Shown: positions 36,297-44,774 of the stretch, piece after piece
How positions within the stretch are numbered: position 1 is the first letter of the stretch
How the letters are laid out: every line of letters begins with the position of its first letter
Source of the DNA: Veillonella sp. KGMB01456
GTDB taxonomy: Bacteria > Bacillota > Negativicutes > Veillonellales > Veillonellaceae
NCBI RefSeq assembly: GCF_023051165.1
Contig: NZ_JALKIG010000013.1
Coordinates: 1 to 54,786, forward strand
Direction of reading: 5' to 3'
DNA: 54,786 nucleotides
Notes under the pieces: model-generated
Seen by the model: only the letters and a program-made list of their open reading frames with translations
What the model was told of the DNA's origin: nothing
Database searches by the model: none
Made by a program: the position numbers and the translations under genes

Positions 36297-36374
36297 AAGA
36301 AGCATATATCTTCCGAAGCGACCTTTCCTATCAGCGAAGCTGTAGGCAGAGAGCGAGGAAGATATATGCTTCTT
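36297..36374 (-). repeat. Palindromic repeat element, copy B, probable terminator
   Basis: Perfect 18-bp arms, AAGAAGCATATATCTTCC (36297-36314) and its complement (36357-36374), enclose a 42-base core shared with copies A and C. On the minus strand the right-hand end gives TTCTTTTTGG. It lies 33 bases past the stop of the secreted protein gene at 36407, in the position of a terminator. Confidence 0.88.
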
Positions 36375-36406
36375 TTCCCCAGAGCCCATAACGGCTCAGA
36401 CGCTAT

Positions 36407-36784
36407 TTAGTAAAACGGCCAAATCGATTTATACACCGCCTCCATGCCCGACTCCGGCACTATATGTTTCCACCCGTCATAGAAATCTCCGGCACTGGTA
36501 ATTACGCCATTTTTATCATAAACAGCATAAGAGAAATATTTTATAATCTTTGCCCGACGAGCCATGACAACAAGAAAAATATCTGACGCCCCATCCGGAT
36601 ACTCCATCTTAACCCATACCCTGGCATGTTCAGCATTTATTTCAGCACTATCCGTATCAACAAACAGCATCGTGCCTTTAACATTCTTGCCAATATAATC
36701 CCAATTAACAGCCAATGAAGTACTGTTTAAACCGAATAGCCCTAATAAACAAAAAAATATAAAAAATATACGCATTAATCTCAT
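36407..36784 (-). CDS. Small secreted protein, paralogue of the next gene
   Basis: A 125-residue protein with an N-terminal signal sequence (hydrophobic to about residue 24, ending near SLA). The mature part is about 100 residues and shares a pattern with the product of 36851-37219: W-x-Y-x-G, D near residue 45, A-x-x-W-V-K/R, G then a hydrophobic strand, R-x-x-K, W-x-x-I-V-P-x-S, then VYxxxW near the C-terminus. The spacing resembles small surface-adhesin-E-like proteins, but that is a weak match. ATG is preceded by GGAG. Confidence 0.75.
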   Translation of the reverse strand: MRLMRIFFIFFCLLGLFGLNSTSLAVNWDYIGKNVKGTMLFVDTDSAEINAEHARVWVKMEYPDGASDIFLVVMARRAKIIKYFSYAVYDKNGVITSAGDFYDGWKHIVPESGMEAVYKSIWPFY

Positions 36785-36850
36785 GGTATTAATCTCCGCC
36801 AGCTAGCATACAACTATAACAATCGTATATCAAAATTCACACCTTAACAT

Positions 36851-37219
36851 TTACCACAATAACGAATAAACCCATTCCATCGGCGAATCCGGCACAATAG
36901 CAAGCCATTCACTATTGACAGCCCCCGCTTCTAAAACCTCACCGGACGCACCGTACTTAATCCGCGAAATAACTTTCACCGTGCGCGACTCCCGATCCAT
37001 CCCCATCAAATAATAAATAGTCGTACCGTCAGCACTACCTTTTCGAACCCATAACTTAGCCTGTAAACTCGTCTTTTCAAGACTTTCATTATCGATTAAA
37101 AAAGTATCTTTATTAGCACTTTGACCAACATAATACCAATCGGCGGCAGACGAAATATTCCCTATCGATAAAATCCCCAGCAATAAAAATACAGCTAAGC
37201 AAACACGCAAATATCTCAT
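36851..37219 (-). CDS. Small secreted protein, paralogue of the previous gene
   Basis: A protein of about 122 residues with a signal peptide ending near ISSAA. The start was set at ATG 37219 behind AGGGGG; an upstream GTG overlaps that site. It has the same pattern as its neighbour (WYYVGQSANKDTFLID, AKLWVRKGSADG, SEWLAIVPDSPMEWVYSLLW), so the pair arose by duplication and then diverged strongly. Both may be exported small domain proteins of the adhesin-E-like type. The two genes are 66 bases apart and flanked by repeat arrays. Confidence 0.75.
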   Translation of the reverse strand: MRYLRVCLAVFLLLGILSIGNISSAADWYYVGQSANKDTFLIDNESLEKTSLQAKLWVRKGSADGTTIYYLMGMDRESRTVKVISRIKYGASGEVLEAGAVNSEWLAIVPDSPMEWVYSLLW

Positions 37220-37319
37220 TTTACGCCCCCTATTCCCCACACTCTATATCATCACTTATAATTATTTCAATTATACTACAAAAATTTCTCACAGATATAT
37301 ATTTATTTTATATACTTCA

Positions 37320-37655
37320 AGAAACTCCACCTAAAAAACACATCCGTAACGAGCGAAGCAAAGCGGGCTACGCCTAAATAATTCCCGAGCGTACGGCGCT
37401 ATCGTTCCATGAGAAAAAAATAAACCATCCTCCAAAGCGCCCCCTGCCTGCAGCATAGCTGCAGGCAGGGAGCGCTTCCACCTCTTTCTCTCCCCGCTCC
37501 TAAATAATTTCTGAGCAAAGCCGCTAGCGTTCTCTGAGTAGAAAGACAGAAGACCCCTTCTGCCGCGACCTTTCCTATCAGCGAAGCTATATCTCCTCCC
37601 GCCTTCCCTTGACTAAATAATTTCCGAGCCCACGGTGCTATCGTACTCTGAGCAG
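37320..37655. repeat. Degenerate repeat cluster between the secreted-protein gene and ileS
   Basis: No ORF. It contains a variant of the GAGCGAAGC motif (37350-37362), several CTAAATAAT-then-GAGC strings and a truncated palindromic element near 37550-37590. The latter has the conserved CCTTTCCTATCAGCGAAGC core but no complementary right arm. All belong to the family seen at 35732-36374. Confidence 0.75.
37435..37477. repeat. 20-bp hairpin without the conserved core
   Basis: AAGCGCCCCCTGCCTGCAGC pairs with the sequence at 37458-37477 with one mismatch and a three-base loop. It lies between the same CTAAATAAT-type flanks as the core-bearing elements but lacks the roughly 42-base core. Confidence 0.8.
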
Positions 37656-37738
37656 AAAAGGAGACTATGTCTTCCGATGCGACCTTTCCTATCAGCGAAG
37701 CTGTAGGCTGGGAGCAAGGAAGAGCATAGTCTCCTTTT
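37656..37738 (-). repeat. Palindromic repeat element, copy C, probable ileS terminator
   Basis: Arms AAAAGGAGACTATG plus TCTTCC (37656-37675) pair with 37718-37738, with one bulged base. The core at 37676-37717 matches copies A and B. It ends 28 bases past the ileS stop and yields CCTTTTCTG on the minus strand, the position and form of a terminator. Confidence 0.88.
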
Positions 37739-37765
37739 CATCTAACGAGCACAAAGGCTCGAAAA

Positions 37766-40600
37766 TTATTTAGTTAATACCTCTACGCAACGATGGCATA
37801 ATGTAGGGTGTTCTGCATTCTGCCCTACTGTTTCACGATGGATCCAGCAGCGTTCACATTTTTCAAATTCACTTGGTTTTACAACCACGCTCAAGTGACC
37901 TTCTTCGGTAGCCACCGCTTCAGCCGGAGCCGAATCGCGACCTTCTACCAAATGAGCTTCACTTACGATGAGTAAAACAGCCAACTGATCTTTAACTTCA
38001 TTCAAGCGTTTGAATACATCACCGTCAGCATATACTGTGATGGATGCATCCAAGGAGTGACCGATTTCTTTGTTCTGACGAGCCGTTTCCAAAGCTTTGG
38101 TAAGTTCGGAACGAAGAGCCAAGAGCTTACTCCATTTTTCAGCCAAAGCTTCGTCATAATGAACTTCTTTGCCGGTAGGCCAATCTTCAAGCATTACACT
38201 TTCACGCATACCGTCTTCTTTTGGCATGTACTGCCATACTTCTTCAGCGGTGAAGGATAGAACCGGTGCTACCATACGTACCAAGGTTGCTACGATTTCA
38301 TACATAGCAGTCTGAGCACTGCGACGAGCCTGTGCAGTCGCTTTTTCAGCATACATGGTATCCTTCATTACATCCAAGTAGAAGGAGCTCAAATCAACGG
38401 TGCAGAAGTTGTGGATTGTATGATATAAGATATGGAATTCGTAGTTTTCATAGGCTTCCGTAACTTTGCGGCGAACTTCTTCCAAACGAAGGAGTGCCCA
38501 TTTATCGATTTCAGACAAGTTTTCATAAGCCACTTTATCCGTATTCGGATTGAAGTCGTCCAAGTTGCCCAATAAGAAGCGGAATGTGTTACGAATCTTA
38601 CGATATACTTCAGACAACTGTTTAACGATATCTTTGGACAAACGAACGTCGCCCTGGTAATCCGCGGAGGATACCCAAAGACGCATTACGTCGGCGCCGT
38701 ATACATCGATGATATCGGAAGGTGCTACCGTATTACCTACGGATTTAGACATTTTACGGCCTTCACCGTCAACTACGAAACCGTGAGTCAATACGGAATT
38801 GTAAGGGGCCTTACCGGTTGTGGCCACTGCCGTAAGCAAGGAAGAGTTGAACCAACCGCGATGCTGGTCAGAACCTTCAAGGTACATAGCGCATGGCACT
38901 TCAAGACCTTCGTTTTCCAAAACACCGGCCCAAGAGGAACCGCTATCGAACCAAACGTCCATGATGTCAGTTTCTTTGTGGAATTCGCCATGGCCGCAAT
39001 GAGGGCAAGTGAAGCCTTCAGGTAATAGTTCTTTCGCTGTATGATTCCACCAAGCGTCGGAGCCTTCTTTGGCAACCCAAGCCTGAACGGATTTGATAGT
39101 GTCGTCGTTAACTACATAATCACCGCAAGAATCGCAGTAGAATACAGGGATTGGCACGCCCCATACACGTTGACGGGAGATTACCCAGTCCCCGCGGTCC
39201 GCAATCATATTGTAGATGCGGTCATGACCCCATTTAGGAATCCACTGTACTTGATTGTCGATAACATCAAGAGCTGCTTTGCGGTAACCGTCAACGGAAG
39301 AGAACCACTGTTCGGTGGCACGGTAGATTACCGGGTTTTTACAACGCCAGCAGTGTGCATATTGGTGACGCAACGTACCTTTATGTAATAAAGCACCGTT
39401 ATGAGCTACAATTTTCAAGATAGGCACTTCGGCTTCGTGAATTTCTTTGCCGGCCAACGGTTCTTCCGTATCGCCGTAACGATCGTTATCTACAGCGGCC
39501 ACATAGTTACCGGTCGCATTAACGAAGGAAAGAATTTCAGTGTTGATTTTGCCTTCTTTATTATATTTTTGGAAAATCCCAAAGTCTTCTTCGCCGTGTG
39601 CAGGCGCGGTATGAACGCAGCCGGTACCGGCTTCAAGTGTTACATGGTCGCCCAATAATACTCTAACTTCGCGGTCAATGAACGGATGCTTGAACGTAGC
39701 CAATTCCAAGTCGGAACCTGGGAAGGTTTTAACTACTTTGTAGTCTTCAACCTGAGCATCTTTCATAGCCGATTCAACAAGTTCTACGGCCATCAAGTAG
39801 TATTCATCGCCAACCTGTACCCATGCATACTCAAGGTCAGGGTTTACGGAGATGGCCTGGGATGCAGGTAATGTCCAAGGTGTGGTTGTCCAGATTACGG
39901 CATATGCTTTAGCCGGATCCACACCTTCCGGTAACGTACGTTTTACTTCGTCTACATACGCATATTTTACATAGATAGAGAAGGATTTCTTTTCATGGTA
40001 TTCGATTTCCGCTTCAGCCAACGCTGTTTCACAGTGCGTACACCAGTAAACAGTTTTAAGACCTTTGTAGATGTAACCGCGTTTCGCCATTTCACCGAAG
40101 ATACCAAGCTGTTTAACTTCAAACGCAGGTTTTAATGTCAAATACGGATCTTCAAAACGGCCGAGCACACCGAAACGGATGAAGTCTTTTTTCTGTTCTT
40201 CCACGCACTGTAAGGCATATTCTTTACATTTAGCGCGAAGATCCAAAGGACTCATTTCATGACGGTTAAGGCCGGTGTTTTTGATGATGGCATGTTCGAT
40301 TGGCAAACCATGCGTATCCCAACCGGGAATATATGGAGTGTAAAAACCTTGCATGGTTTTGTATTTCATGATGATATCTTTTAACGTTTTGTTAAGGGCA
40401 TGGCCGATATGAAGTTTGCCGTTTGCATACGGAGGTCCGTCATGCAACACAAAGCTCTTGTTGCCTTTTCTTAATTCCAAACGTTTTTCGTAGATTTTAT
40501 TGTCTTCCCAAAATTTTAAATACTCAGGTTCGCGTTTTGGCAAGTTGCCGCGCATAGGAAATTCCGTTGCAGGCAAATGCAAAGTTTTACCGTAATCCAT
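37766..40600 (-). CDS. ileS: Isoleucyl-tRNA synthetase
   Basis: A class I synthetase of 944 residues. The HIGH motif is HIGHA in PPYANGKLHIGHALNK, the KMSKS motif is GRKMSKSVGN, and the editing domain carries TTPWTLPA and GTGCVHTAPAHGEEDFG. The C-terminus has a zinc site, KCERCWIHRETVG and LCHRCVEV, as in bacterial IleS1. The start ATG is clean. A T-box leader upstream ties expression to uncharged tRNA-Ile. Confidence 0.98.
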   Translation of the reverse strand: MDYGKTLHLPATEFPMRGNLPKREPEYLKFWEDNKIYEKRLELRKGNKSFVLHDGPPYANGKLHIGHALNKTLKDIIMKYKTMQGFYTPYIPGWDTHGLPIEHAIIKNTGLNRHEMSPLDLRAKCKEYALQCVEEQKKDFIRFGVLGRFEDPYLTLKPAFEVKQLGIFGEMAKRGYIYKGLKTVYWCTHCETALAEAEIEYHEKKSFSIYVKYAYVDEVKRTLPEGVDPAKAYAVIWTTTPWTLPASQAISVNPDLEYAWVQVGDEYYLMAVELVESAMKDAQVEDYKVVKTFPGSDLELATFKHPFIDREVRVLLGDHVTLEAGTGCVHTAPAHGEEDFGIFQKYNKEGKINTEILSFVNATGNYVAAVDNDRYGDTEEPLAGKEIHEAEVPILKIVAHNGALLHKGTLRHQYAHCWRCKNPVIYRATEQWFSSVDGYRKAALDVIDNQVQWIPKWGHDRIYNMIADRGDWVISRQRVWGVPIPVFYCDSCGDYVVNDDTIKSVQAWVAKEGSDAWWNHTAKELLPEGFTCPHCGHGEFHKETDIMDVWFDSGSSWAGVLENEGLEVPCAMYLEGSDQHRGWFNSSLLTAVATTGKAPYNSVLTHGFVVDGEGRKMSKSVGNTVAPSDIIDVYGADVMRLWVSSADYQGDVRLSKDIVKQLSEVYRKIRNTFRFLLGNLDDFNPNTDKVAYENLSEIDKWALLRLEEVRRKVTEAYENYEFHILYHTIHNFCTVDLSSFYLDVMKDTMYAEKATAQARRSAQTAMYEIVATLVRMVAPVLSFTAEEVWQYMPKEDGMRESVMLEDWPTGKEVHYDEALAEKWSKLLALRSELTKALETARQNKEIGHSLDASITVYADGDVFKRLNEVKDQLAVLLIVSEAHLVEGRDSAPAEAVATEEGHLSVVVKPSEFEKCERCWIHRETVGQNAEHPTLCHRCVEVLTK

Positions 40601-40621
40601 AAATACTCTCCTCTCAACTAA

Positions 40622-40840
40622 TAAAAAAAGCGCTCATCCCCGAAGGGACGAACGCGATAGTCCGTGGTACCACCCTACTGACTCATAAAGAGCCACTCAC
40701 GCATATAACGGTGCTCACCGATAAAGTTAAAACTTTATATGCTCCCAAGTGATTCGTTATTTCTTCATTCACTGACCTCGCACCATCTGTCAGCTCGCTG
40801 AGAATTACCCGAAATAACCGTCTTTGTCATCGCATTCTAT
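40622..40840 (-). promoter_or_regulatory. T-box leader of ileS
   Basis: The minus strand carries the T-box sequence GGGTGGTACCACGG (40662-40675). A terminator follows: GCGTTCGTCCC pairs with GGGATGAGCGC (40630-40655) around TTCG, then seven T residues. Stem I shows GGTGCGAGGTC, and GAATCAC places an AUC isoleucine specifier in the expected 3' side of the specifier loop. Uncharged tRNA-Ile should prevent termination. Confidence 0.93.
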
Positions 40841-40870
40841 CATATGTATAAAACATTTTCTTATAACTAA

Positions 40871-40899
40871 AATATCCATAGCGAGATGCTATGGTATTT
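40871..40899. repeat. Inverted repeat between ileS and the MFS gene
   Basis: CCATAGC and GCTATGG pair around GAGAT, extended by A/T pairs. It lies between the two divergent transcripts. It could be an operator or a weak terminator. Confidence 0.4.
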
Positions 40900-40950
40900 T
40901 GCCTTAGCTAGAGTATAGAGAAGTACCTCCATTTTGTCAAGTCATTTCAT

Positions 40951-40979
40951 ATACACTTTTTGTAAAAAAAGTGTATAAT
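40951..40979 (+). promoter_or_regulatory. Palindrome overlapping the -10 of the MFS gene
   Basis: ATACACTTTTT (40951-40961) and AAAAAGTGTAT (40966-40976) are perfect inverted arms around four bases. The right arm runs into TATAAT (40974-40979), the likely -10. A repressor bound here would block transcription. Confidence 0.5.
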
Positions 40980-41016
40980 TAAAACATCTACTAACAAATT
41001 CAAAAGGAGGATTTAT

Positions 41017-42198
41017 ATGCTTGCTTGGCAACGTACTGTATACATTTGTTTCTTCGGTGCGTTCTTATCGGCCTTGGGGCTTAGCCAATTGGCGCCGCTC
41101 TTGCCGATTTATATGAACGAACTGGGAGTCACCACAACAAACGAAACAGCCTATTGGTCAGGCTTGGCGATGGGTATCACATATTTAGTCGTCGCATTAG
41201 TTTCTCCCTATTGGGGTCGTTTAGCCGACCGTAAAGGTCGTAAAATATCCTTATTACGAGCCAGTTTTGGGATGATGCTCTGCAATCTGCTCATGTGCTT
41301 TGTACAATCGCCATTGCAACTTGTGTTCGTCCGATTTATACACGGCCTTGTTTCCGGCTTTTTCTCCGCTTCCATCATTCTGGTGGCATCGGAAACACCG
41401 GAAGAAAAAACGGGTTGGGCTCTGTCGGTGCTGGCCTCATCCAATTTGGCCGGTTCACTCATCGGTCCCTTAATCGGCGGTTACTTAGCCGATATGTTTG
41501 GCGTCCGTTTCTCCTTTTTCATCATTGCCTGCTTCTTAGGCGCCGCCTTTTTACTTGTGTTTTTCTTTGTTCACGAGTCCTTTACACCGGATCCAAACAA
41601 GGTGGCACACAATTTTAAAGAGTTGCGTCAACAATTACCGAACTTCCACGAGCTGTTAATTGTAGCGGCCTCTACTTTTATTTATGCACTCTCTCTGATG
41701 AGCTTGCAGCCGATTATCACGGTGTACTTAAGTGAAATTGTACCGCCTGATACACCGCAACTGGCCTTATTGGCAGGGCTCGTCTTTGCCTCAACCGGTT
41801 TTGCGCAAATGCTGAGCAGTTCCTATATAGGCAAATGGATAGACCACATCGGTCCGCGGCCTATCCTCATCGGTTCGTTAATTTATGTAGCCCTCGTTAC
41901 CATACCACAGGCCTATGTCACTTCGGCCTTGGAACTTGGCGTTTTGCGCTTTTTAACCGGCCTCGGGCTCGCCGGCCTATTACCGTCACTCAACACGTAT
42001 ATTTCCACTCATGCACCTAAAACCGTTTCCGGCCAAGTCTTTTCCTATACCCAGACGACTCAGTTCTTGGGGTATTTCCTCGGTTCCGTCGGCGGTGCAC
42101 TCTTCATGGGGCAATTCGGCTTTACCGCCCTCTTCTGGGCCAGTGGTCTGCTATTCTTAGCCAATGCCGTGTGGGTGTACTTTAAGTTAAGATTGTAA
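41017..42198 (+). CDS. MFS multidrug-type transporter
   Basis: A 393-residue major facilitator with 12 hydrophobic segments. The signature between helices 2 and 3 is WGRLADRKGRK, and helix 5 has ASSNLAGSLIGPLIGGYLAD, the GxxxGPxxGG antiporter motif typical of drug/proton exporters such as MdtG. AAAGGAGG precedes the ATG. It is divergent from ileS and not in an operon. A palindrome overlaps its -10, so a local repressor is likely but not encoded next to it. Confidence 0.9.
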   Translation: MLAWQRTVYICFFGAFLSALGLSQLAPLLPIYMNELGVTTTNETAYWSGLAMGITYLVVALVSPYWGRLADRKGRKISLLRASFGMMLCNLLMCFVQSPLQLVFVRFIHGLVSGFFSASIILVASETPEEKTGWALSVLASSNLAGSLIGPLIGGYLADMFGVRFSFFIIACFLGAAFLLVFFFVHESFTPDPNKVAHNFKELRQQLPNFHELLIVAASTFIYALSLMSLQPIITVYLSEIVPPDTPQLALLAGLVFASTGFAQMLSSSYIGKWIDHIGPRPILIGSLIYVALVTIPQAYVTSALELGVLRFLTGLGLAGLLPSLNTYISTHAPKTVSGQVFSYTQTTQFLGYFLGSVGGALFMGQFGFTALFWASGLLFLANAVWVYFKLRL

Positions 42199-42203
42199 AT
42201 ATA

Positions 42204-42278
42204 CTTTATCCTGTGAATTAACTATATGCTTTATCCTGTGAATTAACTAAATGCTTTAAACTCTGAATTAAATTACAA
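42204..42278. repeat. Three 25-bp tandem repeats after the MFS gene
   Basis: CTTTATCCTGTGAATTAACT occurs at 42204 and 42229, and a diverged third copy begins at 42254. They fill the space between the MFS stop and the convergent radical-SAM gene. Confidence 0.75.
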
Positions 42279-42329
42279 TCCTATCTATACTAAAAATACT
42301 TTCTCCACTCAATTAACCAAAGCGTCAGT

Positions 42330-43214
42330 TTATACCGTACGAGTCACACTGCGACGCCATTGCATGGCTTCTTCATATTCTTTGGAATAATTCAAAATAA
42401 ACTTGTCCAATTCTTGGATGAGTTTATTTTTTTCTTCCGGTAATCTAGCACGGAATGTCACGCCATTTGTGGATGTCACCGCATCAACCGTAATTTTATT
42501 GTTCAGGTTACGTAAAAACTCGCGGAACTCCTGAATGCGTTCTAGTTCCGTTTCTTCCGTAAATTTGCCGGCTTTCATTTCTTCATACAATTCAGTATCC
42601 GGTAAAACAGAAACCGTCGTTAAATACATATAATGCGGATGAATTTGATTCCATATTTCGGCACTCCGTTTAGCGCTGATCACAGCTTTACCTAGGCCGG
42701 CCAAACCGCCTAAGTAAATAACGCGATAGTCCATACCGGCTTCCTCTATTTTTTTACACTCACGCACAATATCTTCGGCCGTATAGCCCTTATTCACCGC
42801 TTCAAGAACTTCATCATCACCACTTTCAATACCGATAACAATATCATTAAAGCCCAATTCTTTTAATTGGCGTAAATCTTCTACCGATTTTTGATAAAAA
42901 TCATTAATACGCCCATAAGTTGCAATATTAGCTTCTGGCAAATATTTTTTGAATAATTTGCCAATCTCTGTCAAACGATCCATGGAAAGAGCTAACGGAT
43001 TACCACCGGATGCCCAAGCACGTTTCGCATGCGGATAAAGACGAGATGCTTCCTGTAAATCGCCTTCTATTTTTTCAATATCCACTACGCGGAAGGGATA
43101 GCCTTTATAAAAATTGCAAAACGTACAAGCGTCATGAGTACAACCAACGGTTACTTCAATAAACACACTATCGGCATCGGTTGCCGGTCTTACAATAGGG
43201 CCACTAAATTGCAT
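42330..43214 (-). CDS. Radical SAM protein
   Basis: A 294-residue radical-SAM enzyme. The cluster motif is TVGCTHDACTFCNFYK, with the CX4CX2C spacing seen in one subgroup of B12-independent radical-SAM proteins rather than the common CX3CX2C. DIVIGIESGDDEVLEAVNKG and YRVIYLGGLAG fit the SAM-binding barrel. The substrate is unknown. It follows an ArsR regulator gene on the same strand after a terminator-like hairpin, and an ArsR-type palindrome lies just before its start. Confidence 0.87.
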   Translation of the reverse strand: MQFSGPIVRPATDADSVFIEVTVGCTHDACTFCNFYKGYPFRVVDIEKIEGDLQEASRLYPHAKRAWASGGNPLALSMDRLTEIGKLFKKYLPEANIATYGRINDFYQKSVEDLRQLKELGFNDIVIGIESGDDEVLEAVNKGYTAEDIVRECKKIEEAGMDYRVIYLGGLAGLGKAVISAKRSAEIWNQIHPHYMYLTTVSVLPDTELYEEMKAGKFTEETELERIQEFREFLRNLNNKITVDAVTSTNGVTFRARLPEEKNKLIQELDKFILNYSKEYEEAMQWRRSVTRTV

Positions 43215-43245
43215 ACTATTTTACCTGCTTTCTTTACCAAATCAT

Positions 43246-43267
43246 CATATATCGAATTATAGATATG
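43246..43267. promoter_or_regulatory. Palindrome upstream of the radical-SAM gene
   Basis: CATATATC and GATATG flank AATTATA-type sequence, resembling the operator inside the arsR promoter at 43641-43656. It may be a second binding site for the same regulator. Confidence 0.35.
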
Positions 43268-43279
43268 TTATGAAAAATA

Positions 43280-43302
43280 AAAAGCAGCGAACACTGCCTT
43301 TT
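43280..43302 (-). terminator. Terminator of the arsR gene
   Basis: A short stem (GCAG with CTGC, extended by A/T pairs) directly after the arsR stop, followed on the minus strand by TTTTTATTTTT. Confidence 0.6.
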
Positions 43303-43304
43303 AT

Positions 43305-43628
43305 CTAAAGCGTACTATTAATTTCGGCCTTAAAACTTTCTATCACTTTTTCATTACGGCGATAATATGTCCATTTGCCAAAGCGAGCGGACTCTAATAA
43401 CCCAGCCCGTTGCATAAGGTCTAAGTAATGGGACACGGCCGATTGCGAAATGCCTAATTTTTCTTGAATACTCCCTACACAGACTCCTCCTTTAAACGCG
43501 TCTTCCTCAGGCATATGAAATCCCTGGGGCGGGAAGTGCTTCGACGGTTCTTTTAACCATTGTAAAATTTTTAGGCGGCTTTCATTAGATAGCGCTTTAA
43601 AAATATCTTGTAATTCTTTATTACTCAT
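43305..43628 (-). CDS. ArsR-family transcriptional regulator
   Basis: A 107-residue winged-helix protein: ALSNESRLKILQWL, then the recognition helix in KLGISQSAVSHYLDLMQRAGLLESARFGKWTYYR. A single cysteine in GGVCVGSIQ stands just before the recognition region; the classical metal motif ELCVCDL is not present, so the signal may not be arsenic. Its promoter contains a palindrome, so it probably represses itself and perhaps the radical-SAM gene downstream. Confidence 0.9.
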   Translation of the reverse strand: MSNKELQDIFKALSNESRLKILQWLKEPSKHFPPQGFHMPEEDAFKGGVCVGSIQEKLGISQSAVSHYLDLMQRAGLLESARFGKWTYYRRNEKVIESFKAEINSTL

Positions 43629-43634
43629 AATTTT

Positions 43635-43662
43635 ATTATATCTTAATTTTGAGATATGTCAA
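43635..43662 (-). promoter_or_regulatory. arsR promoter with embedded operator
   Basis: TTGACA (-35) and TATAAT (-10) are spaced by 16 bases on the minus strand. The spacer holds ATATCT and AGATAT inverted arms, a good candidate autorepressor site. Confidence 0.8.
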
Positions 43663-43735
43663 TATACATTACCTAAGTATTTCGATTTACTGTCGTCAGG
43701 ATAAAATGATTTAATCTGAAACTATCCACTCAATA

Positions 43736-44629
43736 CTATTTGCTCTTCTCTCGAGCCAAAATAAATATTGTCGATAGAATAAGAACAAAGCCGATAATAT
43801 CAGTAGTTAAAAATTCACTGCCCAATAAAGCCCATCCTAGTAGGGCTGCCGAAATCGGCTCTACCGAAGATAATACAGAGCCTTTTACGGCACCAATGCG
43901 GCGTACCCCTTCCAAATAGGCATTGAAGGAAATAATCGTGCCTAACACAACCACATTAAAAAAAGCAATATAGGTCCACATATCCCATTCACCGGGTACA
44001 ACAAGCGGCTTAGCCCAGGGAGTTATGATAATGCCCGAAAACAACATGGCAAAACCGACAATCGGACCCGTGCCGTAACGGCGCAACAATGAAACCGGCT
44101 GAACGCTGTAGATAGCTACCGCCACGGCTGAAAGCAATCCCCAAAAGAGGACTTTTTCATCAATACCGGCCAACGATAACTTACCCTGTAATGCAATCAT
44201 AGCCGTCCCTATGGTGGCCAACACGATGCTTATGGCTTCGCCCCAAGTAGGCAATTTCAGATACCGAATAGCCATATAGAGTACAATAATAATCGGCGCT
44301 AAGTACTGTAACACGGTGGCAATGCCCGCACCGGCATAATAAATCGAGCGGAAGTAGGCGTATTGGCATAAGGCCATGCCGAGCAAACCGAACACCAGAA
44401 CACCAATCACATCTTTTGGCGTTTTAAACACTTCAAAAATCTTACCGTGCCCTTGCCAATATGCGGCTATAACGGTGACAACACCGGAGATTAATAAGCG
44501 TACGACCAATAACCATTCCGGCGTGATGCCGCGCTGTTGTTGTAAAAATTGTGATGAGGCGCCCGATAACCCCCATAAAATACCGCCCATGAGCGTCAGA
44601 CCGATACCGATTAAAAACTTTCTATCCAT
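43736..44629 (-). CDS. EamA/DMT-family transporter
   Basis: A 297-residue protein with ten hydrophobic helices in two EamA repeats. Typical stretches are GGILWGLSGASSQFL and YAGAGIATVLQYLAPIIIVLYM, with the second repeat in VLSSVEPISAALLGWALLGSEF. Members export amino acids or metabolites. It is transcribed after a terminator belonging to the upstream yhcH-like gene, so it is probably independent. Confidence 0.9.
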   Translation of the reverse strand: MDRKFLIGIGLTLMGGILWGLSGASSQFLQQQRGITPEWLLVVRLLISGVVTVIAAYWQGHGKIFEVFKTPKDVIGVLVFGLLGMALCQYAYFRSIYYAGAGIATVLQYLAPIIIVLYMAIRYLKLPTWGEAISIVLATIGTAMIALQGKLSLAGIDEKVLFWGLLSAVAVAIYSVQPVSLLRRYGTGPIVGFAMLFSGIIITPWAKPLVVPGEWDMWTYIAFFNVVVLGTIISFNAYLEGVRRIGAVKGSVLSSVEPISAALLGWALLGSEFLTTDIIGFVLILSTIFILAREKSK

Positions 44630-44659
44630 ATTTTCATCCTTCGAAGTAAAGTACTAAAA

Positions 44660-44682
44660 ACGACCGGCCATAAGCCGGTCGT
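44660..44682 (-). terminator. Terminator of the yhcH-like gene
   Basis: ACGACCGGC pairs perfectly with GCCGGTCGT around five bases; TTTTTAG follows on the minus strand. Confidence 0.88.
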
Positions 44683-44717
44683 CCTTCATTTACTGCTATT
44701 GTAACAAATCGCCAATT

Positions 44718-44774
44718 GCTTATCAAGCCAATAAGTTGGTGACTACAATCACAAATAGCTTATCAAGCCAATAA
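44718..44774. repeat. Duplicated 17-bp segment at the yhcH 3' end
   Basis: GCTTATCAAGCCAATAA occurs at 44718-44734 and 44758-44774, 40 bases apart. The second copy covers the stop codon of the yhcH-like gene; similarity continues weakly beyond. It looks like a short local duplication. Confidence 0.75.
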
